Assembly: GCA_021769135.1 (NCBI GenBank)
Contig: JAETTM010000015.1
Location: 1-64,000 of the forward strand
Direction of reading: 5' to 3'
Length of the DNA stretch: 64,000 nt
DNA from: Lachnospiraceae bacterium
GTDB lineage: Bacteria; Bacillota; Clostridia; Lachnospirales; Lachnospiraceae
Part shown: in pieces, positions 44,154 through 53,059 of the stretch
Position numbering within the stretch: the stretch's first letter is position 1
Layout: every line of letters starts with the position of its first letter
The notes under the pieces: generated by a model
The model's database searches: none
What the model was told of the DNA's origin: nothing
The model's input: only the letters and a program-made list of their open reading frames with translations
Position numbers and translations under genes: made by a program

Positions 44154-44339
44154 GTGGAAGGTAAAACATTAAAAATAACATTAGTGAAATCTCCTATCGG
44201 AGCAAAACCAAAGCATAAGAAAACGGTTATTGCAATGGGGCTGCGTAAGCTGAACAAGACTGTAGAGTTGCCGGACAATGCGGCTACAAGGGGTCAGATT
44301 CAGCAGATCAAGCATTTGATTAAGGTAGAAGAAGCATAA
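44154..44339 (+). CDS. rpmD: 50S ribosomal protein L30
   Basis: 61 residues. [20 protein letters not shown] and [15 protein letters not shown] identify L30. GTG 44154 is nine bases after aaggag; the ATG at 44148 is only three bases from it. The frame stays open to 44082 without L30 similarity. I am less sure of the start than of the gene. Confidence 0.92.
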   Translation: MEGKTLKITLVKSPIGAKPKHKKTVIAMGLRKLNKTVELPDNAATRGQIQQIKHLIKVEEA

Positions 44340-44363
44340 ACAGATAAGGAGGTGTCAAAGAAA

Positions 44364-44801
44364 ATGGAATTATCAAATTTAAGGCCTGCAGAAGGTTCTA
44401 AGCACAATAGTTTCAGAAGAGGCCGCGGACATGGCTCCGGAAACGGGAAAACAGCCGGAAAAGGCCATAAAGGCCAGAAGGCCCGTTCAGGAGGACCAAG
44501 GCCAGGGTTTGAAGGCGGCCAGATGCCGTTATATAGGCGTATTCCGAAGAGAGGCTTTACAAATTACAATGCGAAAGATATTGTTGCAATTAACGTAAGT
44601 GCCCTCGAGGTGTTTGAGAATGATTCCGTGGTTGATGTACAGGCATTGAAGGATAGAGGCATTATAAAAAATCCCAGGGACGGCGTTAAAATCCTCGGAC
44701 AGGGAGACTTTACTAAGAAGCTTACGGTAAGGGTCAATGCATTCAGCGCATCGGCAAAGGAAAAAATCGAAGCTCTTGGTGGAACAGCAGAGGTGGTATA
44801 A
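44364..44801 (+). CDS. rplO: 50S ribosomal protein L15
   Basis: 145 residues. [35 protein letters not shown] and [18 protein letters not shown] identify L15. ATG 44364 lies eleven bases after aggagg and gives the usual N-terminus; GTG 44352 overlaps the site. The stop shares a base with the secY start (TAATG). Confidence 0.95.
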   Translation: MELSNLRPAEGSKHNSFRRGRGHGSGNGKTAGKGHKGQKARSGGPRPGFEGGQMPLYRRIPKRGFTNYNAKDIVAINVSALEVFENDSVVDVQALKDRGIIKNPRDGVKILGQGDFTKKLTVRVNAFSASAKEKIEALGGTAEVV

Positions 44802-46114
44802 TGTTAACAACCGTAAAGAATGCATTTAAAATTAAAGAAATCAGGAATAAGGTTTTCTTTACTTTTCTTATGTTAGTTGTGATCCGTTTAGGGTCACAGC
44901 TTCCCGTACCGGGTGTGGACAGACATTATTTTTCCAATTGGTTTGCGGCACAGACAGGGGATGCGTTTAATTTTCTGGATGCATTTACAGGCGGTTCGTT
45001 CCTCAATATGTCCATTTTAGCGTTAAATATTACTCCATACATCACATCCTCCATTATTATGCAGCTTCTTACGATAGCGATTCCGAAGCTGGAAGAAATG
45101 CAGCGTGATGGAGAAGACGGCAGGAAGAAAATCGCTTCCATTACCCGTTATGTGACGGTTGCGCTTGCATTGCTGGAATCAGGGGCTATGGCTTTCGGTT
45201 TTGGCAGGCAGGGGCTGCTGGAGGAGTATAATGCATTGAATGTCATTACAGTTATCGCTGCGATGACAGCCGGCAGTGCATTTCTTATGTGGATTGGCGA
45301 ACGGATTACGGAAAATGGTATAGGCAATGGTATATCTATTGTGCTTGTAATCAACATCATTTCCCGTTTGCCTCAGGATATAAATCAATTGTTTGAACAG
45401 TTTGTATATAATAAATCCACGGCGCTTGCGGTGGTGGCCGCGGTGATTATTATCGCGATTATTGTTGCGATGGTAGTGCTGGTTGTCATCTTAAACGGCG
45501 GCGTGCGCAAGATTCCAGTGCAGTATGCGAAAAAGGTGCAGGGAAGAAAAATGGTTGGCGGGCAGACGACGAATATACCGTTGAAGATTAATACATCCGG
45601 CGTTATCCCGATTATTTTTGCATCTTCCCTTATGCAGCTTCCCCTTATCATCAGTTCTTTGTTCGGTTATCAGGGAACAGGCGTGTGGGGAGAAATATTA
45701 AGGGGGATGAATTCCTCAAACTGGTGCAAGCCAAGCCAGCCCATTTATTCTATCGGCCTGCTGGTTTATATAGTATTGGTCATTTTCTTTGCTTATTTCT
45801 ATACATCAATTACGTTTAACCCGTTGGAAGTTGCGGAGAACATGAAGAAACAGGGCGGTTTTATACCTGGCATCAGGCCGGGCAAGCCAACCAGCGAATA
45901 TTTGACAAAAATATTGAATTACATCATTTTTATAGGAGCTGTAGGCTTGACAATTGTAGGTATTCTTCCGTTTATATTCAATGGTATATTTAACGCCAGC
46001 GTGTCTTTTGGGGGAACGAGCTTAATCATTATTGTAAGCGTTATTCTGGAAACAGTGAAACAGGTTGAATCACAGATGTTAGTTCGCAATTACAAAGGTT
46101 TTTTAAATGATTAA
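44801..46114 (+). CDS. secY: Protein translocase subunit SecY
   Basis: 437 residues with ten transmembrane helices. GVDRHYFSNWF, the plug region LNMSILALNITPYITSSI and the cytoplasmic loop NPLEVAENMKKQGGFIPGIRPGKPT identify SecY, the channel of the Sec translocon. It overlaps rplO by one base and ends before a perfect hairpin. Confidence 0.97.
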   Translation: MLTTVKNAFKIKEIRNKVFFTFLMLVVIRLGSQLPVPGVDRHYFSNWFAAQTGDAFNFLDAFTGGSFLNMSILALNITPYITSSIIMQLLTIAIPKLEEMQRDGEDGRKKIASITRYVTVALALLESGAMAFGFGRQGLLEEYNALNVITVIAAMTAGSAFLMWIGERITENGIGNGISIVLVINIISRLPQDINQLFEQFVYNKSTALAVVAAVIIIAIIVAMVVLVVILNGGVRKIPVQYAKKVQGRKMVGGQTTNIPLKINTSGVIPIIFASSLMQLPLIISSLFGYQGTGVWGEILRGMNSSNWCKPSQPIYSIGLLVYIVLVIFFAYFYTSITFNPLEVAENMKKQGGFIPGIRPGKPTSEYLTKILNYIIFIGAVGLTIVGILPFIFNGIFNASVSFGGTSLIIIVSVILETVKQVESQMLVRNYKGFLND

Positions 46115-46117
46115 ATT

Positions 46118-46152
46118 GCAGATGGACACCCGCTTTGCGTGTGTCCATTTGC
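46118..46152 (+). other. Intercistronic hairpin secY-adk
   Basis: GCAGATGGACAC pairs with GTGTCCATTTGC with one mismatch. No T run follows, so read-through into adk is expected. Confidence 0.5.
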
Positions 46153-46176
46153 GATTATGGGAAGGAAAGTAAATAG

Positions 46177-46821
46177 ATGAAGATTATTATGTTAGGGGCT
46201 CCTGGCGCCGGGAAAGGAACACAGGCTAAAATGATAGCTGACAAGTATCATGTTCCGCATATTTCCACAGGCGATATATTCAGGGCAAATATTAAAAACG
46301 GAACGGAACTGGGCATGGAAGCCAAGAAATATATGGATCAGGGCCTTCTGGTGCCGGATGAACTTACGGTGAAAATCCTTTTGGACAGGGTGGGCCAGGA
46401 TGACTGCAAAGAGGGGTATGTGCTGGACGGGTTCCCAAGGACGATTCCCCAGGCGGAAGTGCTGGATAAGGCGTTGGCGAATCTGGGCGAATCCATCGAT
46501 TATGCCATTGATGTGGATGTGCCGGACGAAAACATTGTGGAAAGGATGTCGGGAAGGCGGGCCTGCGTATCCTGCGGCGCTACTTACCATTTAAAGCATG
46601 TTCCCCCTAAAAAAGAAGGGATATGCGATAAATGCGGGAATGAACTGCTGCTTCGCGATGACGACAAGCCGGATACCGTATTGAACAGGTTAAAAGTTTA
46701 CCATGACCAGACGCAGCCTTTGATTCAGTTTTATGGGAATAAGGGCGTCCTGAAGACTGTTGACGGCACACAGGCAATGGAAGATGTCTTCCGTTCTATC
46801 ATAGCTATTTTGGAGAATTAA
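46177..46821 (+). CDS. adk: Adenylate kinase
   Basis: 214 residues. The P-loop GAPGAGKGTQA, STGDIFRANI and DGFPRTIPQAE identify the enzyme (2 ADP to ATP plus AMP). The lid holds a four-Cys zinc site (CVSCG near 129 and CDKCG near 149), the form common in Gram-positives. ggaagg lies before the start. Confidence 0.97.
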   Translation: MKIIMLGAPGAGKGTQAKMIADKYHVPHISTGDIFRANIKNGTELGMEAKKYMDQGLLVPDELTVKILLDRVGQDDCKEGYVLDGFPRTIPQAEVLDKALANLGESIDYAIDVDVPDENIVERMSGRRACVSCGATYHLKHVPPKKEGICDKCGNELLLRDDDKPDTVLNRLKVYHDQTQPLIQFYGNKGVLKTVDGTQAMEDVFRSIIAILEN

Positions 46822-46930
46822 GCAGATACGGGGCAACAGTTTGGTTCAGGACTTTGCGTTTGCGGTAAAGTCCATACGAATATGTAGATGCGGCAAAAAA
46901 GGCCGGATAGGAAGTCATGGAGGTTTGGCT

Positions 46931-47686
46931 ATGGCAGTGTCAATTAAATCCGCCAGGGAAATAGCTTTAATGCGTGAATCGGGAAAAATACTTGCGGAGG
47001 TCCATAAACGGCTGGAAGAGGTAATTAAACCGGGGATTTCAACATATGATATTGACAGGGTCGGTGAAGAAATCATACGCAGCTACGGCTGCATCCCGAG
47101 TTTTTTAAACTATAACGGTTATCCGGCATCCATATGCGTATCGGTGAATGAGGAAGTGGTTCATGGCATTCCCAATAAGAAGCATATTCTTCAGGAAGGG
47201 GATATCGTAAGCCTGGATGCCGGCGTTATTTACAAAGGATACCATTCTGATGCAGCCAGGACCCATGGAGTGGGGAAAATCAGTAAAGAAGCACAGGATT
47301 TGATAGACGTCACGAAACAAAGTTTCTTCGAAGGAATTCGGATGGCCAGGGCCGGAAACCGTCTCAACGATATATCGAAGGCAATCGATTATTATATTTC
47401 CCGCTTTGGGTATGGAATCGTGAGGGATTTGGTCGGGCATGGCGTAGGCTCCAAGCTCCATGAAGATCCCCAAATCCCAAATTTCGCCCAACGGCGGCGG
47501 GGCGTGAAACTTAGGCCGGGAATGACATTGGCGATTGAGCCGATGGTAAATATAGGCACATGGGAAGTGGAATGGCTGGAGGATAACTGGACAGTCGTAT
47601 CCGCAGACGGTTCTTTGTCCGCCCATTATGAAAATACGGTACTGATTACCGACGGGGAACCGGAAATCCTGACAATGCTGCAGTAA
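46931..47686 (+). CDS. map: Methionine aminopeptidase, type I
   Basis: 251 residues. Metal ligands are visible in SLDAGVIYKGYHSDAARTHG, LVGHGVGSKLHEDP, LAIEPMV and ENTVLIT. It removes the initiator Met. ATG 46931 is seven bases after ggagg; the frame is open to 46841 but that extension is not enzyme-like. Confidence 0.96.
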   Translation: MAVSIKSAREIALMRESGKILAEVHKRLEEVIKPGISTYDIDRVGEEIIRSYGCIPSFLNYNGYPASICVSVNEEVVHGIPNKKHILQEGDIVSLDAGVIYKGYHSDAARTHGVGKISKEAQDLIDVTKQSFFEGIRMARAGNRLNDISKAIDYYISRFGYGIVRDLVGHGVGSKLHEDPQIPNFAQRRRGVKLRPGMTLAIEPMVNIGTWEVEWLEDNWTVVSADGSLSAHYENTVLITDGEPEILTMLQ

Positions 47687-47703
47687 AACGGAAAGGCAAG
47701 GAT

Positions 47704-47964
47704 ATGGACACTGATATGGTTGGAATGTTTGCGATGTCAAAGGCCGGCCATGATAAAGGTATGGTTTATCTCATTGTAAAAGAAGAGGCGGAATATGTTT
47801 ACCTTTTGGACGGCAGGCTTAAAAATGCGGAAAAGCCGAAAAAGAAAAATAAAAAGCATATTCAGATAATTAAGAAAGAAGCCGATGATACCTTGAAAGA
47901 GAAACTTTTGAATGGCGGGCGCATATATAATGAAGAAATAAGGAAAGCGATTGCGCGGCTTTAA
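47704..47964 (+). CDS. KOW-domain RNA-binding protein (RPL14-like)
   Basis: 86 residues. [20 protein letters not shown] is a KOW motif, followed by a lysine block KKKNKKH and a short helix. Such proteins, similar to eukaryotic L14, lie between map and infA in Clostridia. A ribosome-associated role is assumed from position and motif only. Start ATG 47704 follows cggaaaggcaagg. Confidence 0.85.
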   Translation: MDTDMVGMFAMSKAGHDKGMVYLIVKEEAEYVYLLDGRLKNAEKPKKKNKKHIQIIKKEADDTLKEKLLNGGRIYNEEIRKAIARL

Positions 47965-47998
47965 AACAGCGGCGGAACTTTTATATAGGAGGTTTGAT

Positions 47999-48217
47999 AT
48001 GTCAAAGGCAGATGTAATTGAAATTGAAGGTACGGTAGTGGAAAAGCTTCCGAATACGATGTTCCAGGTAGAACTGGAAAACGGGCATAAGGTTTTGGCG
48101 CATATAAGCGGCAAGCTGAGGCAGAATTTTATCCGTATTTTGCCGGGGGATAAAGTTACGCTGGAACTTTCCCCATATGATTTGACCAAAGGGCGTATTA
48201 TTTGGAGGGATAAATAA
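47999..48217 (+). CDS. infA: Translation initiation factor IF-1
   Basis: 72 residues, exact family size. [40 protein letters not shown] and GRIIWR identify the OB-fold factor of the A site. ATG 47999 is seven bases after aggagg; the frame upstream of it belongs to the KOW gene end. Confidence 0.97.
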   Translation: MSKADVIEIEGTVVEKLPNTMFQVELENGHKVLAHISGKLRQNFIRILPGDKVTLELSPYDLTKGRIIWRDK

Positions 48218-48254
48218 GGCAATTGAGAAATTGAAAAAACTTGGAAAAATCCCT

Positions 48255-48283
48255 TGCAAATGCCATGTTTTCATGGTATAATG
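48255..48283 (+). promoter_or_regulatory. Internal sigma-A promoter before rpmJ
   Basis: TTGCAA at 48255-48260 and TATAAT at 48278-48283 are 17 bases apart with TG one base before the -10. It can drive rpmJ-rpsM-rpsK-rpsD-rpoA-rplQ independently of the S10 promoter. Confidence 0.75.
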
Positions 48284-48335
48284 TGAAACGGTCTTTTTTG
48301 AAGCGAGCAGTTTGAAAAAGGGCGAAGCTATTAAA

Positions 48336-48355
48336 CTGGAAATGCATATTTCCAG
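48336..48355 (+). other. Hairpin in the rpmJ leader
   Basis: CTGGAAAT-GCAT-ATTTCCAG is a perfect eight-pair hairpin; GTAGGCC-AA-GGCCTGC follows at about 48372-48387. Both lie between the internal promoter and rpmJ. Confidence 0.5.
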
Positions 48356-48415
48356 CTGGGAATTTGTATCTGTAGGCCAAGGCCTGCGGCATACAGAAAG
48401 GGCATGGGTATTAAC

Positions 48416-48529
48416 ATGAAAGTAAGATCGTCAGTAAAACCGATTTGCGAAAAATGCAAAGTCATCAAAAGAAAAGGAAGAATCAGAATAATCTGTGAAA
48501 ACCCAAAACATAAACAAAGACAAGGTTAA
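48416..48529 (+). CDS. rpmJ: 50S ribosomal protein L36
   Basis: 37 residues. [18 protein letters not shown] and [11 protein letters not shown] carry the three Cys and one His of the zinc ribbon, so it is the C+ form. The Shine-Dalgarno sequence is weak (gaaaggg, 13 bases upstream); an in-frame ATG at 48404 would be too close to it. It lies in its usual place between infA and rpsM. Confidence 0.96.
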   Translation: MKVRSSVKPICEKCKVIKRKGRIRIICENPKHKQRQG

Positions 48530-48822
48530 TCCCTGCGCACTGCCGTATGGCAGTATGGAAAGATGATTCCGTAAGAATTGTCTTAAGCAGAGGGTTCTTG
48601 TTTAATTATGATATATTAAATTGGAAAAAAACGGCAGCCGGATAAGCGGTGCCGGTTCAGTATAGATGTATTTTAATTGGACATAAGAGCCTGCGGAGAT
48701 TACTTGTTGATACCAGAACAAAAGGATATGTTTTGGAAAGGTCGGATTGATTTTTCCGGTTGGGTGCGTAAAGCGCCTCAATCAGCTTAGTAACTATTTT
48801 ATAGTAAATGGAGGAAATGCAA
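48530..48822 (+). other. Gap rpmJ-rpsM
   Basis: 293 bases without a gene. CTGCCGTATGGCAG near 48540 is a small hairpin. The rest is AT-rich with no recognised leader motif. Confidence 0.4.
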
Positions 48823-49191
48823 ATGGCTCGTATTGCAGGTGTAGACTTACCTAGAGAGAAACGTGTTGAGATTGGACTCACATACATTTATGGAATAGGA
48901 AGGGTAAGCTCGAACAAAATCCTTGCGGCGGCACAGGTAAACCCTGATACCCGCGTAAGGGAACTGACAGATGAAGAAGTAAAGAGAATCAGTGAAGTGA
49001 TTGACCAGGATTACATGGTGGAAGGCGATTTGAGAAGAGAAGTAGCTATGAACATCAAGAGACTTCAGGAAATCGGATGCTATAGGGGAATCCGCCACAG
49101 GAAAGGGCTTCCTGTCCGCGGTCAGAATACAAAGACGAACGCAAGGACAAGGAAAGGCCCCAAGCGTACCGTTGCTAATAAGAAGAAATAA
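48823..49191 (+). CDS. rpsM: 30S ribosomal protein S13
   Basis: 122 residues. [20 protein letters not shown] and [21 protein letters not shown] identify S13. ATG 48823 gives the usual start with ggagga upstream; ATG 48808 is in frame but precedes that site. The last nine codons and stop recur 53 bases downstream of themselves. Confidence 0.96.
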   Translation: MARIAGVDLPREKRVEIGLTYIYGIGRVSSNKILAAAQVNPDTRVRELTDEEVKRISEVIDQDYMVEGDLRREVAMNIKRLQEIGCYRGIRHRKGLPVRGQNTKTNARTRKGPKRTVANKKK

Positions 49192-49244
49192 TAGATGGGA
49201 AAAGACAGGTACGTTTGCGTACCGTTGCTAATAAGAAGAAATAA
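49164..49244 (+). repeat. Duplicated 3' tail of rpsM
   Basis: The 28 bases at 49164-49191 (from GCGTACCGTTGC to the stop) are repeated exactly at 49217-49244, in the gap before rpsK. The intervening 25 bases are unrelated. Confidence 0.85.
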
Positions 49245-49316
49245 CGGCAACGGAAAAGAGTAACAGTTCAGAAAATGAAAAGTAAATGAATAGCAGAGAA
49301 AGTAGGTTAGTTTAAA

Positions 49317-49712
49317 ATGGCAAAAAAAGTTGCAAAGAAAGTAACAAAAAAGCGTGTCAAGAAAAACGTTGAACGTGGACAGGCACATATCCAGTCTTCT
49401 TTTAACAATACGATTGTTACATTGACAGACACAGAAGGAAATGCCCTTAGCTGGGCCAGTGCCGGTGGTCTTGGATTTAGAGGTTCAAAGAAATCTACTC
49501 CGTATGCGGCACAGATGGCAGCAGAAACTGCAACGAAAGCTGCGCTTGTACATGGGCTAAAAACGGTAGATGTAATGGTAAAAGGACCGGGTTCAGGCCG
49601 TGAAGCAGCTATCCGCGCACTGCAGGCTTGCGGACTGGAAGTAACAAGCATCCGCGACGTAACGCCGGTGCCGCATAACGGCTGCCGTCCGCCAAAACGC
49701 CGCCGTGTATAA
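49317..49712 (+). CDS. rpsK: 30S ribosomal protein S11
   Basis: 131 residues. [20 protein letters not shown] and [15 protein letters not shown] at the C-terminus identify S11 on the platform. The N-terminus is Lys-rich. The ribosome site is weak (agaaagtaggt region). Confidence 0.97.
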   Translation: MAKKVAKKVTKKRVKKNVERGQAHIQSSFNNTIVTLTDTEGNALSWASAGGLGFRGSKKSTPYAAQMAAETATKAALVHGLKTVDVMVKGPGSGREAAIRALQACGLEVTSIRDVTPVPHNGCRPPKRRRV

Positions 49713-49831
49713 TGGGCAGCGAAAAGGGCGGTCTGAAAATCAGTTGGATGAATGCGTAGAATATTACGTTGTAAACAATAATAAAGGCATTACCCGGCAA
49801 GGGGGTGCCGTGTACAAGAAAGGAGCCGAAA

Positions 49832-50425
49832 ATGGCAGTCAACAGAGTACCAGTTTTAAAGAGATGCCGTGCATTGGGATTGGAGCCGGCATATTTGGGA
49901 TATGATAAGAAATCCAATAGGACAAATACCAGGGCGGGGAAGAAGGTAAGCGAGTACGGCCTTCAGCTGAGGGAAAAACAGAAAGCTAAGTTTATCTATG
50001 GCGTACTGGAGAGGCCTTTTAGGAATTATTACAAGAAGGCGGATAGGATGAAAGGCATGACCGGTGAGAACCTGATGGTTATGCTGGAAAGAAGGCTTGA
50101 CAGCGTAGTGTTTAGAATGGGATTTGCCAGGACGAGAAGAGAAGCAAGACAGGTAGTAGGACATCAGCATTTTCTCGTAAACGGCAAGCCGGTACAGATT
50201 CCTTCCTATTTGGTAAGCGCTGGCGATGTGATTGAAGTTAGGGAAAAAGCAAAGTCTTTGCAGAGATATAAAGATATCCTTGAAGTTACGGCAGGAAGAC
50301 TTGTTCCTGAATGGATGGATGTAGACCATGAGGCGATGAAAGGAACAATTAAGGAACTCCCGACAAGAGAGATGATAGATGTTCCTGTTAATGAAATGCT
50401 TATAGTCGAATTGTATTCCAAATAA
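49832..50425 (+). CDS. rpsD: 30S ribosomal protein S4
   Basis: 197 residues. [39 protein letters not shown] and the S4 RNA-binding domain [16 protein letters not shown] identify S4, an early 16S binder and operon autoregulator in other bacteria. ATG 49832 follows aaaggagc; the open frame to 49805 is not conserved. Confidence 0.96.
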   Translation: MAVNRVPVLKRCRALGLEPAYLGYDKKSNRTNTRAGKKVSEYGLQLREKQKAKFIYGVLERPFRNYYKKADRMKGMTGENLMVMLERRLDSVVFRMGFARTRREARQVVGHQHFLVNGKPVQIPSYLVSAGDVIEVREKAKSLQRYKDILEVTAGRLVPEWMDVDHEAMKGTIKELPTREMIDVPVNEMLIVELYSK

Positions 50426-50439
50426 TTTAAGTGCTTAAC

Positions 50440-50464
50440 AGCAAGCGGATGTTGTCCGCTTGCT
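50440..50464 (+). other. Intercistronic hairpin rpsD-rpoA
   Basis: AGCAAGCGGA-TGTTG-TCCGCTTGCT is a perfect ten-pair hairpin between the rpsD stop and the rpoA ribosome site, with no T run. Confidence 0.55.
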
Positions 50465-50514
50465 TGCTGGCTTAAAAATCGGAATAGGATTGTTCGTAAA
50501 GGAGGGTATTTGCA

Positions 50515-51474
50515 GTGTTTGATTTTGAAAGGCCCAATATTGAGGTTGCAGAAATCTCTGAAGATAAAAAGTATGGCAAATTCGTAGTGGAACCTTTGGA
50601 AAGGGGTTATGGCATTACGTTAGGCAATTCTTTAAGAAGAATCATGCTTTCATCCTTGCCGGGTGCGGCCGTGAGCCAGGTAAAAATCGAAGGTGTTCTG
50701 CACGAGTTCAGTTCCATCCCCGGAGTAAAAGAGGATGTAACGGAAATCATTATGAACATAAAGAGCCTTGCCATAAGGAACAACAGTGATACCAATGAGC
50801 CGAAAATCGCATATATCGAGTATGACGGGGAGGGCGTTGTCCATGCATCCGATATCCAGGTGGATCAGGACATTGAGATTTTGAACCCTGATTTGGTAAT
50901 CGCTACGTTGAATGGCAAGGATACGAAATTGTATATGGAGCTTACCATTACAAAGGGCAGGGGCTATGTAGGTGCTGATAAAAACAAAACAGAGGATTTG
51001 CCGATTGGGGTTATTGCAGTAGATTCCATTTATACGCCTGTCGAAAGGGTAAACGTTACGGTGGAAAATACCCGTGTAGGCCAGATTACCGATTATGATA
51101 AGCTGACGTTGGATGTATATACAAATGGAACATTGATTCCGGATGAAGCGGTTAGTCTCGCTGCAAAAGTACTTAGCGAACATTTAAGCCTTTTCATTGA
51201 TTTATCTGAAAATGCCAAGACAGCGGAAATTATGGTAGAAAAAGAGGACGATGAGAAAGAAAAAGTATTGGAAATGAGCATTGATGAGCTGGAGCTTTCC
51301 GTTCGTTCCTACAACTGCCTGAAACGCGCCGGCATAAATACAGTAGAGGAATTAACGAATAAAACTTCCGAAGATATGATGAAGGTCCGCAATCTGGGAC
51401 GCAAATCCTTGGAAGAAGTATTGGCCAAGCTGAAAGAATTGGGCTTACAGTTGAATCCAAGCGATGAAGCGTAG
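50515..51474 (+). CDS. rpoA: DNA-directed RNA polymerase subunit alpha
   Basis: 319 residues, GTG start after aaaggaggg. [20 protein letters not shown] and the N-terminal assembly domain are followed by an acidic linker near 240 and the C-terminal domain with [20 protein letters not shown] and [11 protein letters not shown], which contacts UP elements and activators. Confidence 0.97.
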   Translation: MFDFERPNIEVAEISEDKKYGKFVVEPLERGYGITLGNSLRRIMLSSLPGAAVSQVKIEGVLHEFSSIPGVKEDVTEIIMNIKSLAIRNNSDTNEPKIAYIEYDGEGVVHASDIQVDQDIEILNPDLVIATLNGKDTKLYMELTITKGRGYVGADKNKTEDLPIGVIAVDSIYTPVERVNVTVENTRVGQITDYDKLTLDVYTNGTLIPDEAVSLAAKVLSEHLSLFIDLSENAKTAEIMVEKEDDEKEKVLEMSIDELELSVRSYNCLKRAGINTVEELTNKTSEDMMKVRNLGRKSLEEVLAKLKELGLQLNPSDEA

Positions 51475-51533
51475 AGAAAGTTTCCGGATGTAGAAGACAA
51501 GATGGAATTGTTGGGAAAATATTTGTATGGAAT

Positions 51534-51567
51534 CACATATATAATAAGTCCGAAAGGCATATATGTG
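51534..51567 (+). other. Intercistronic hairpin rpoA-rplQ
   Basis: CACATATAT and ATATATGTG pair perfectly around a 16-base loop, in the 183-base gap between the two genes. Confidence 0.5.
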
Positions 51568-51657
51568 TGGGCTCATAAAGTGGAAACAGCATCCGGTAAG
51601 TAAGACCAAAAGGCGTGGCCGGATGTGCCATAGGAAATGAAGAAAGGAGCCGTAAAA

Positions 51658-52263
51658 ATGGCAGGATACAGAAAACTGGGCAGAACATCTTCCCAGAGAA
51701 AAGCATTGCTTAGAAACCAGGTGACCAATCTTTTGTATCATGGAAAGATTGTTACTACCGAAGCGAAAGCGAAAGAAGTACAGAGAATAGCTGAAAAGCT
51801 TATTACACTGGCAATAAAGGAAAGGGATAATTACGAAACTGTTAAGATTACCGCAAAGGTTGCGCGCAAGGATAAGGACGGCAAGAGGGTAAAACAAATT
51901 ATCGACAGGGATACGAAGAAAGTCCTTTCCGAGACACACCGTGATAAAGACGGCAAGATTTTAAGAATCGAAAACGGTAAGACCGTGACCGTATATGACG
52001 AAGTGGAAAAGGAAATCAAGAAAGACTTTCCGTCCAGGCTGGCAGCCAGAAGGCAGATGCTCAGGGTCCTGTACCCTGTGACTGAAGTTCCCACAAAGAA
52101 TGCGGGAAAGAAGAGGGGAACGAAAGAGATTGATTTGCCTGCAAAGCTTTTCGACGAATACGGCCCGAAATATGCAAACCGTAAGGGCGGTTATACGAGA
52201 ATCGTAAAGATTGGGCAGCGTAAAGGCGATGCCGCTATGGAAGTTCTGCTCGAGTTAGTATAA
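51658..52263 (+). CDS. rplQ: 50S ribosomal protein L17, enlarged form
   Basis: 201 residues compared with about 120 in Bacillus subtilis. AGYRKLGRTSSQRKALLRNQ and the C-terminal KYANRKGGYTRIVKIGQRKGDAAMEVLLEL are ordinary L17. Between them, about residues 60-125 form an inserted charged segment (from ERDNYETVKITAKVARKD to VYDEVEKEIKKD). ATG 51658 follows aaaggag; ATG 51637 precedes the site. It ends the alpha operon ahead of a terminator. Confidence 0.95.
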   Translation: MAGYRKLGRTSSQRKALLRNQVTNLLYHGKIVTTEAKAKEVQRIAEKLITLAIKERDNYETVKITAKVARKDKDGKRVKQIIDRDTKKVLSETHRDKDGKILRIENGKTVTVYDEVEKEIKKDFPSRLAARRQMLRVLYPVTEVPTKNAGKKRGTKEIDLPAKLFDEYGPKYANRKGGYTRIVKIGQRKGDAAMEVLLELV

Positions 52264-52292
52264 AAACGAATATGGCAAAAAATGAGATGACG

Positions 52293-52336
52293 AAAACAGT
52301 TTCTGCGGCTTGGATGCCTGCGGGAACTGTTTTTCT
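52293..52336 (+). terminator. Terminator of the alpha operon
   Basis: AAAACAGTT and AACTGTTTT pair around an inner GC stem, and the 3' arm merges into TTTTTCTTGTT. The complementary A-rich side also makes it usable by the convergent XRE gene. Confidence 0.8.
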
Positions 52337-52344
52337 TGTTCAAT

Positions 52345-52569
52345 TTATTTTTGGGGAAAGGGATTCTTTATATTGGAAAGACCGCATAAGTAGTTCATAT
52401 CCACATTGTAGTACCGGGCCAGGCGTATAAGATGGCGGAGCGGCATCTCATTGGCACCGCGTTCATATCTGGCATACATAGTTTGGGATGTGCCCAAATA
52501 TTCTGCAATCTGTTGTTGCGTTTTGTCATTATCTTCCCTTAAATCTTTAATCCGTGTCCTGTAATTCAT
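52345..52569 (-). CDS. XRE-family helix-turn-helix regulator
   Basis: 74 residues, little more than one HTH domain: LREDNDKTQQQIAEYLGTSQTMYARYERG with the recognition helix near residues 28-38, then PLRHLIRLARYYNVDMNYL. Such minimal regulators are repressors of small accessory units. It is convergent with rplQ and divergent from the promoter at 52685, which carries two matching dyads, so it probably controls that promoter and itself. Confidence 0.9.
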   Translation of the reverse strand: MNYRTRIKDLREDNDKTQQQIAEYLGTSQTMYARYERGANEMPLRHLIRLARYYNVDMNYLCGLSNIKNPFPQK

Positions 52570-52666
52570 AGGGTATCCTCTTACATAGCGGAAAACGTTT
52601 GAATTTTAATTAACATGAGGATGGCTGGCAAAGCCTGGCATCCGTTGTTATAATAAAAGTTTATCA

Positions 52667-52684
52667 TAGTAAAAATGTTTACTA
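52667..52684. promoter_or_regulatory. Operator-like dyad O1
   Basis: TAGTAAA-AATG-TTTACTA is a perfect seven-base inverted repeat just upstream of the -35 box. Confidence 0.6.
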
Positions 52685-52713
52685 TTGACATTAGTAAATA
52701 TCTTTACTAAAAT
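52685..52713 (+). promoter_or_regulatory. Sigma-A promoter of the accessory insert
   Basis: TTGACA at 52685-52690 and TAAAAT at 52708-52713 are 17 bases apart. Dyad O2 fills the spacer and dyad O1 abuts the -35, so repression by occlusion is expected. Confidence 0.75.
52691..52710. promoter_or_regulatory. Operator-like dyad O2
   Basis: TTAGTAAA-TATC-TTTACTAA is a perfect eight-base inverted repeat inside the promoter spacer. It shares TAGTAAA/TTTACTA with O1, 25 bases centre to centre. Confidence 0.65.
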
Positions 52714-52748
52714 ACTCCTATACTATGTGTACAAGGGATGAGGAATTT

Positions 52749-52979
52749 ATGGGAAAAAGAATGAAGGGGATTTTTCTGATGATGCTTTGTTTGGCAATGT
52801 CATGCAGCGGCAGCTGGAATCGGGAAATGACCGGGAAAAATGGGAAATATTATCTTTATATAGATGATGGTAAATCAATGGAAATAAATTATATCAGCTA
52901 TAGCGTGGTAGTCAGGGGGGATGGGATGGAAGGGGAGGGGAAAGAAGAGGTAACGGTGGTGAGGGTAGTGAGGAAGTAG
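52749..52979 (+). CDS. Small putative lipoprotein
   Basis: 76 residues. A hydrophobic stretch (FLMMLCLAM) is followed by SC, an acceptable lipobox, then a polar domain with KYYLYIDDGKSMEI. No family is recognised. gatgagg lies five bases before ATG 52749; ATG 52761 is an alternative. It is the first gene after the operator-controlled promoter. Confidence 0.5.
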   Translation: MGKRMKGIFLMMLCLAMSCSGSWNREMTGKNGKYYLYIDDGKSMEINYISYSVVVRGDGMEGEGKEEVTVVRVVRK

Positions 52980-53059
52980 GGGAAGTTGACGGGGTATGTA
53001 TTGTGTGGTTTAATAAGGGAAATAATGAACAGTATAATGAGTGCTGAAAATTTGTGGCA

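Noticed and set aside
49705-49905. Short frame between rpsK and rpsD
   Set aside because: Overlaps both genes, lacks a ribosome site; rpsD start is clear at 49832.
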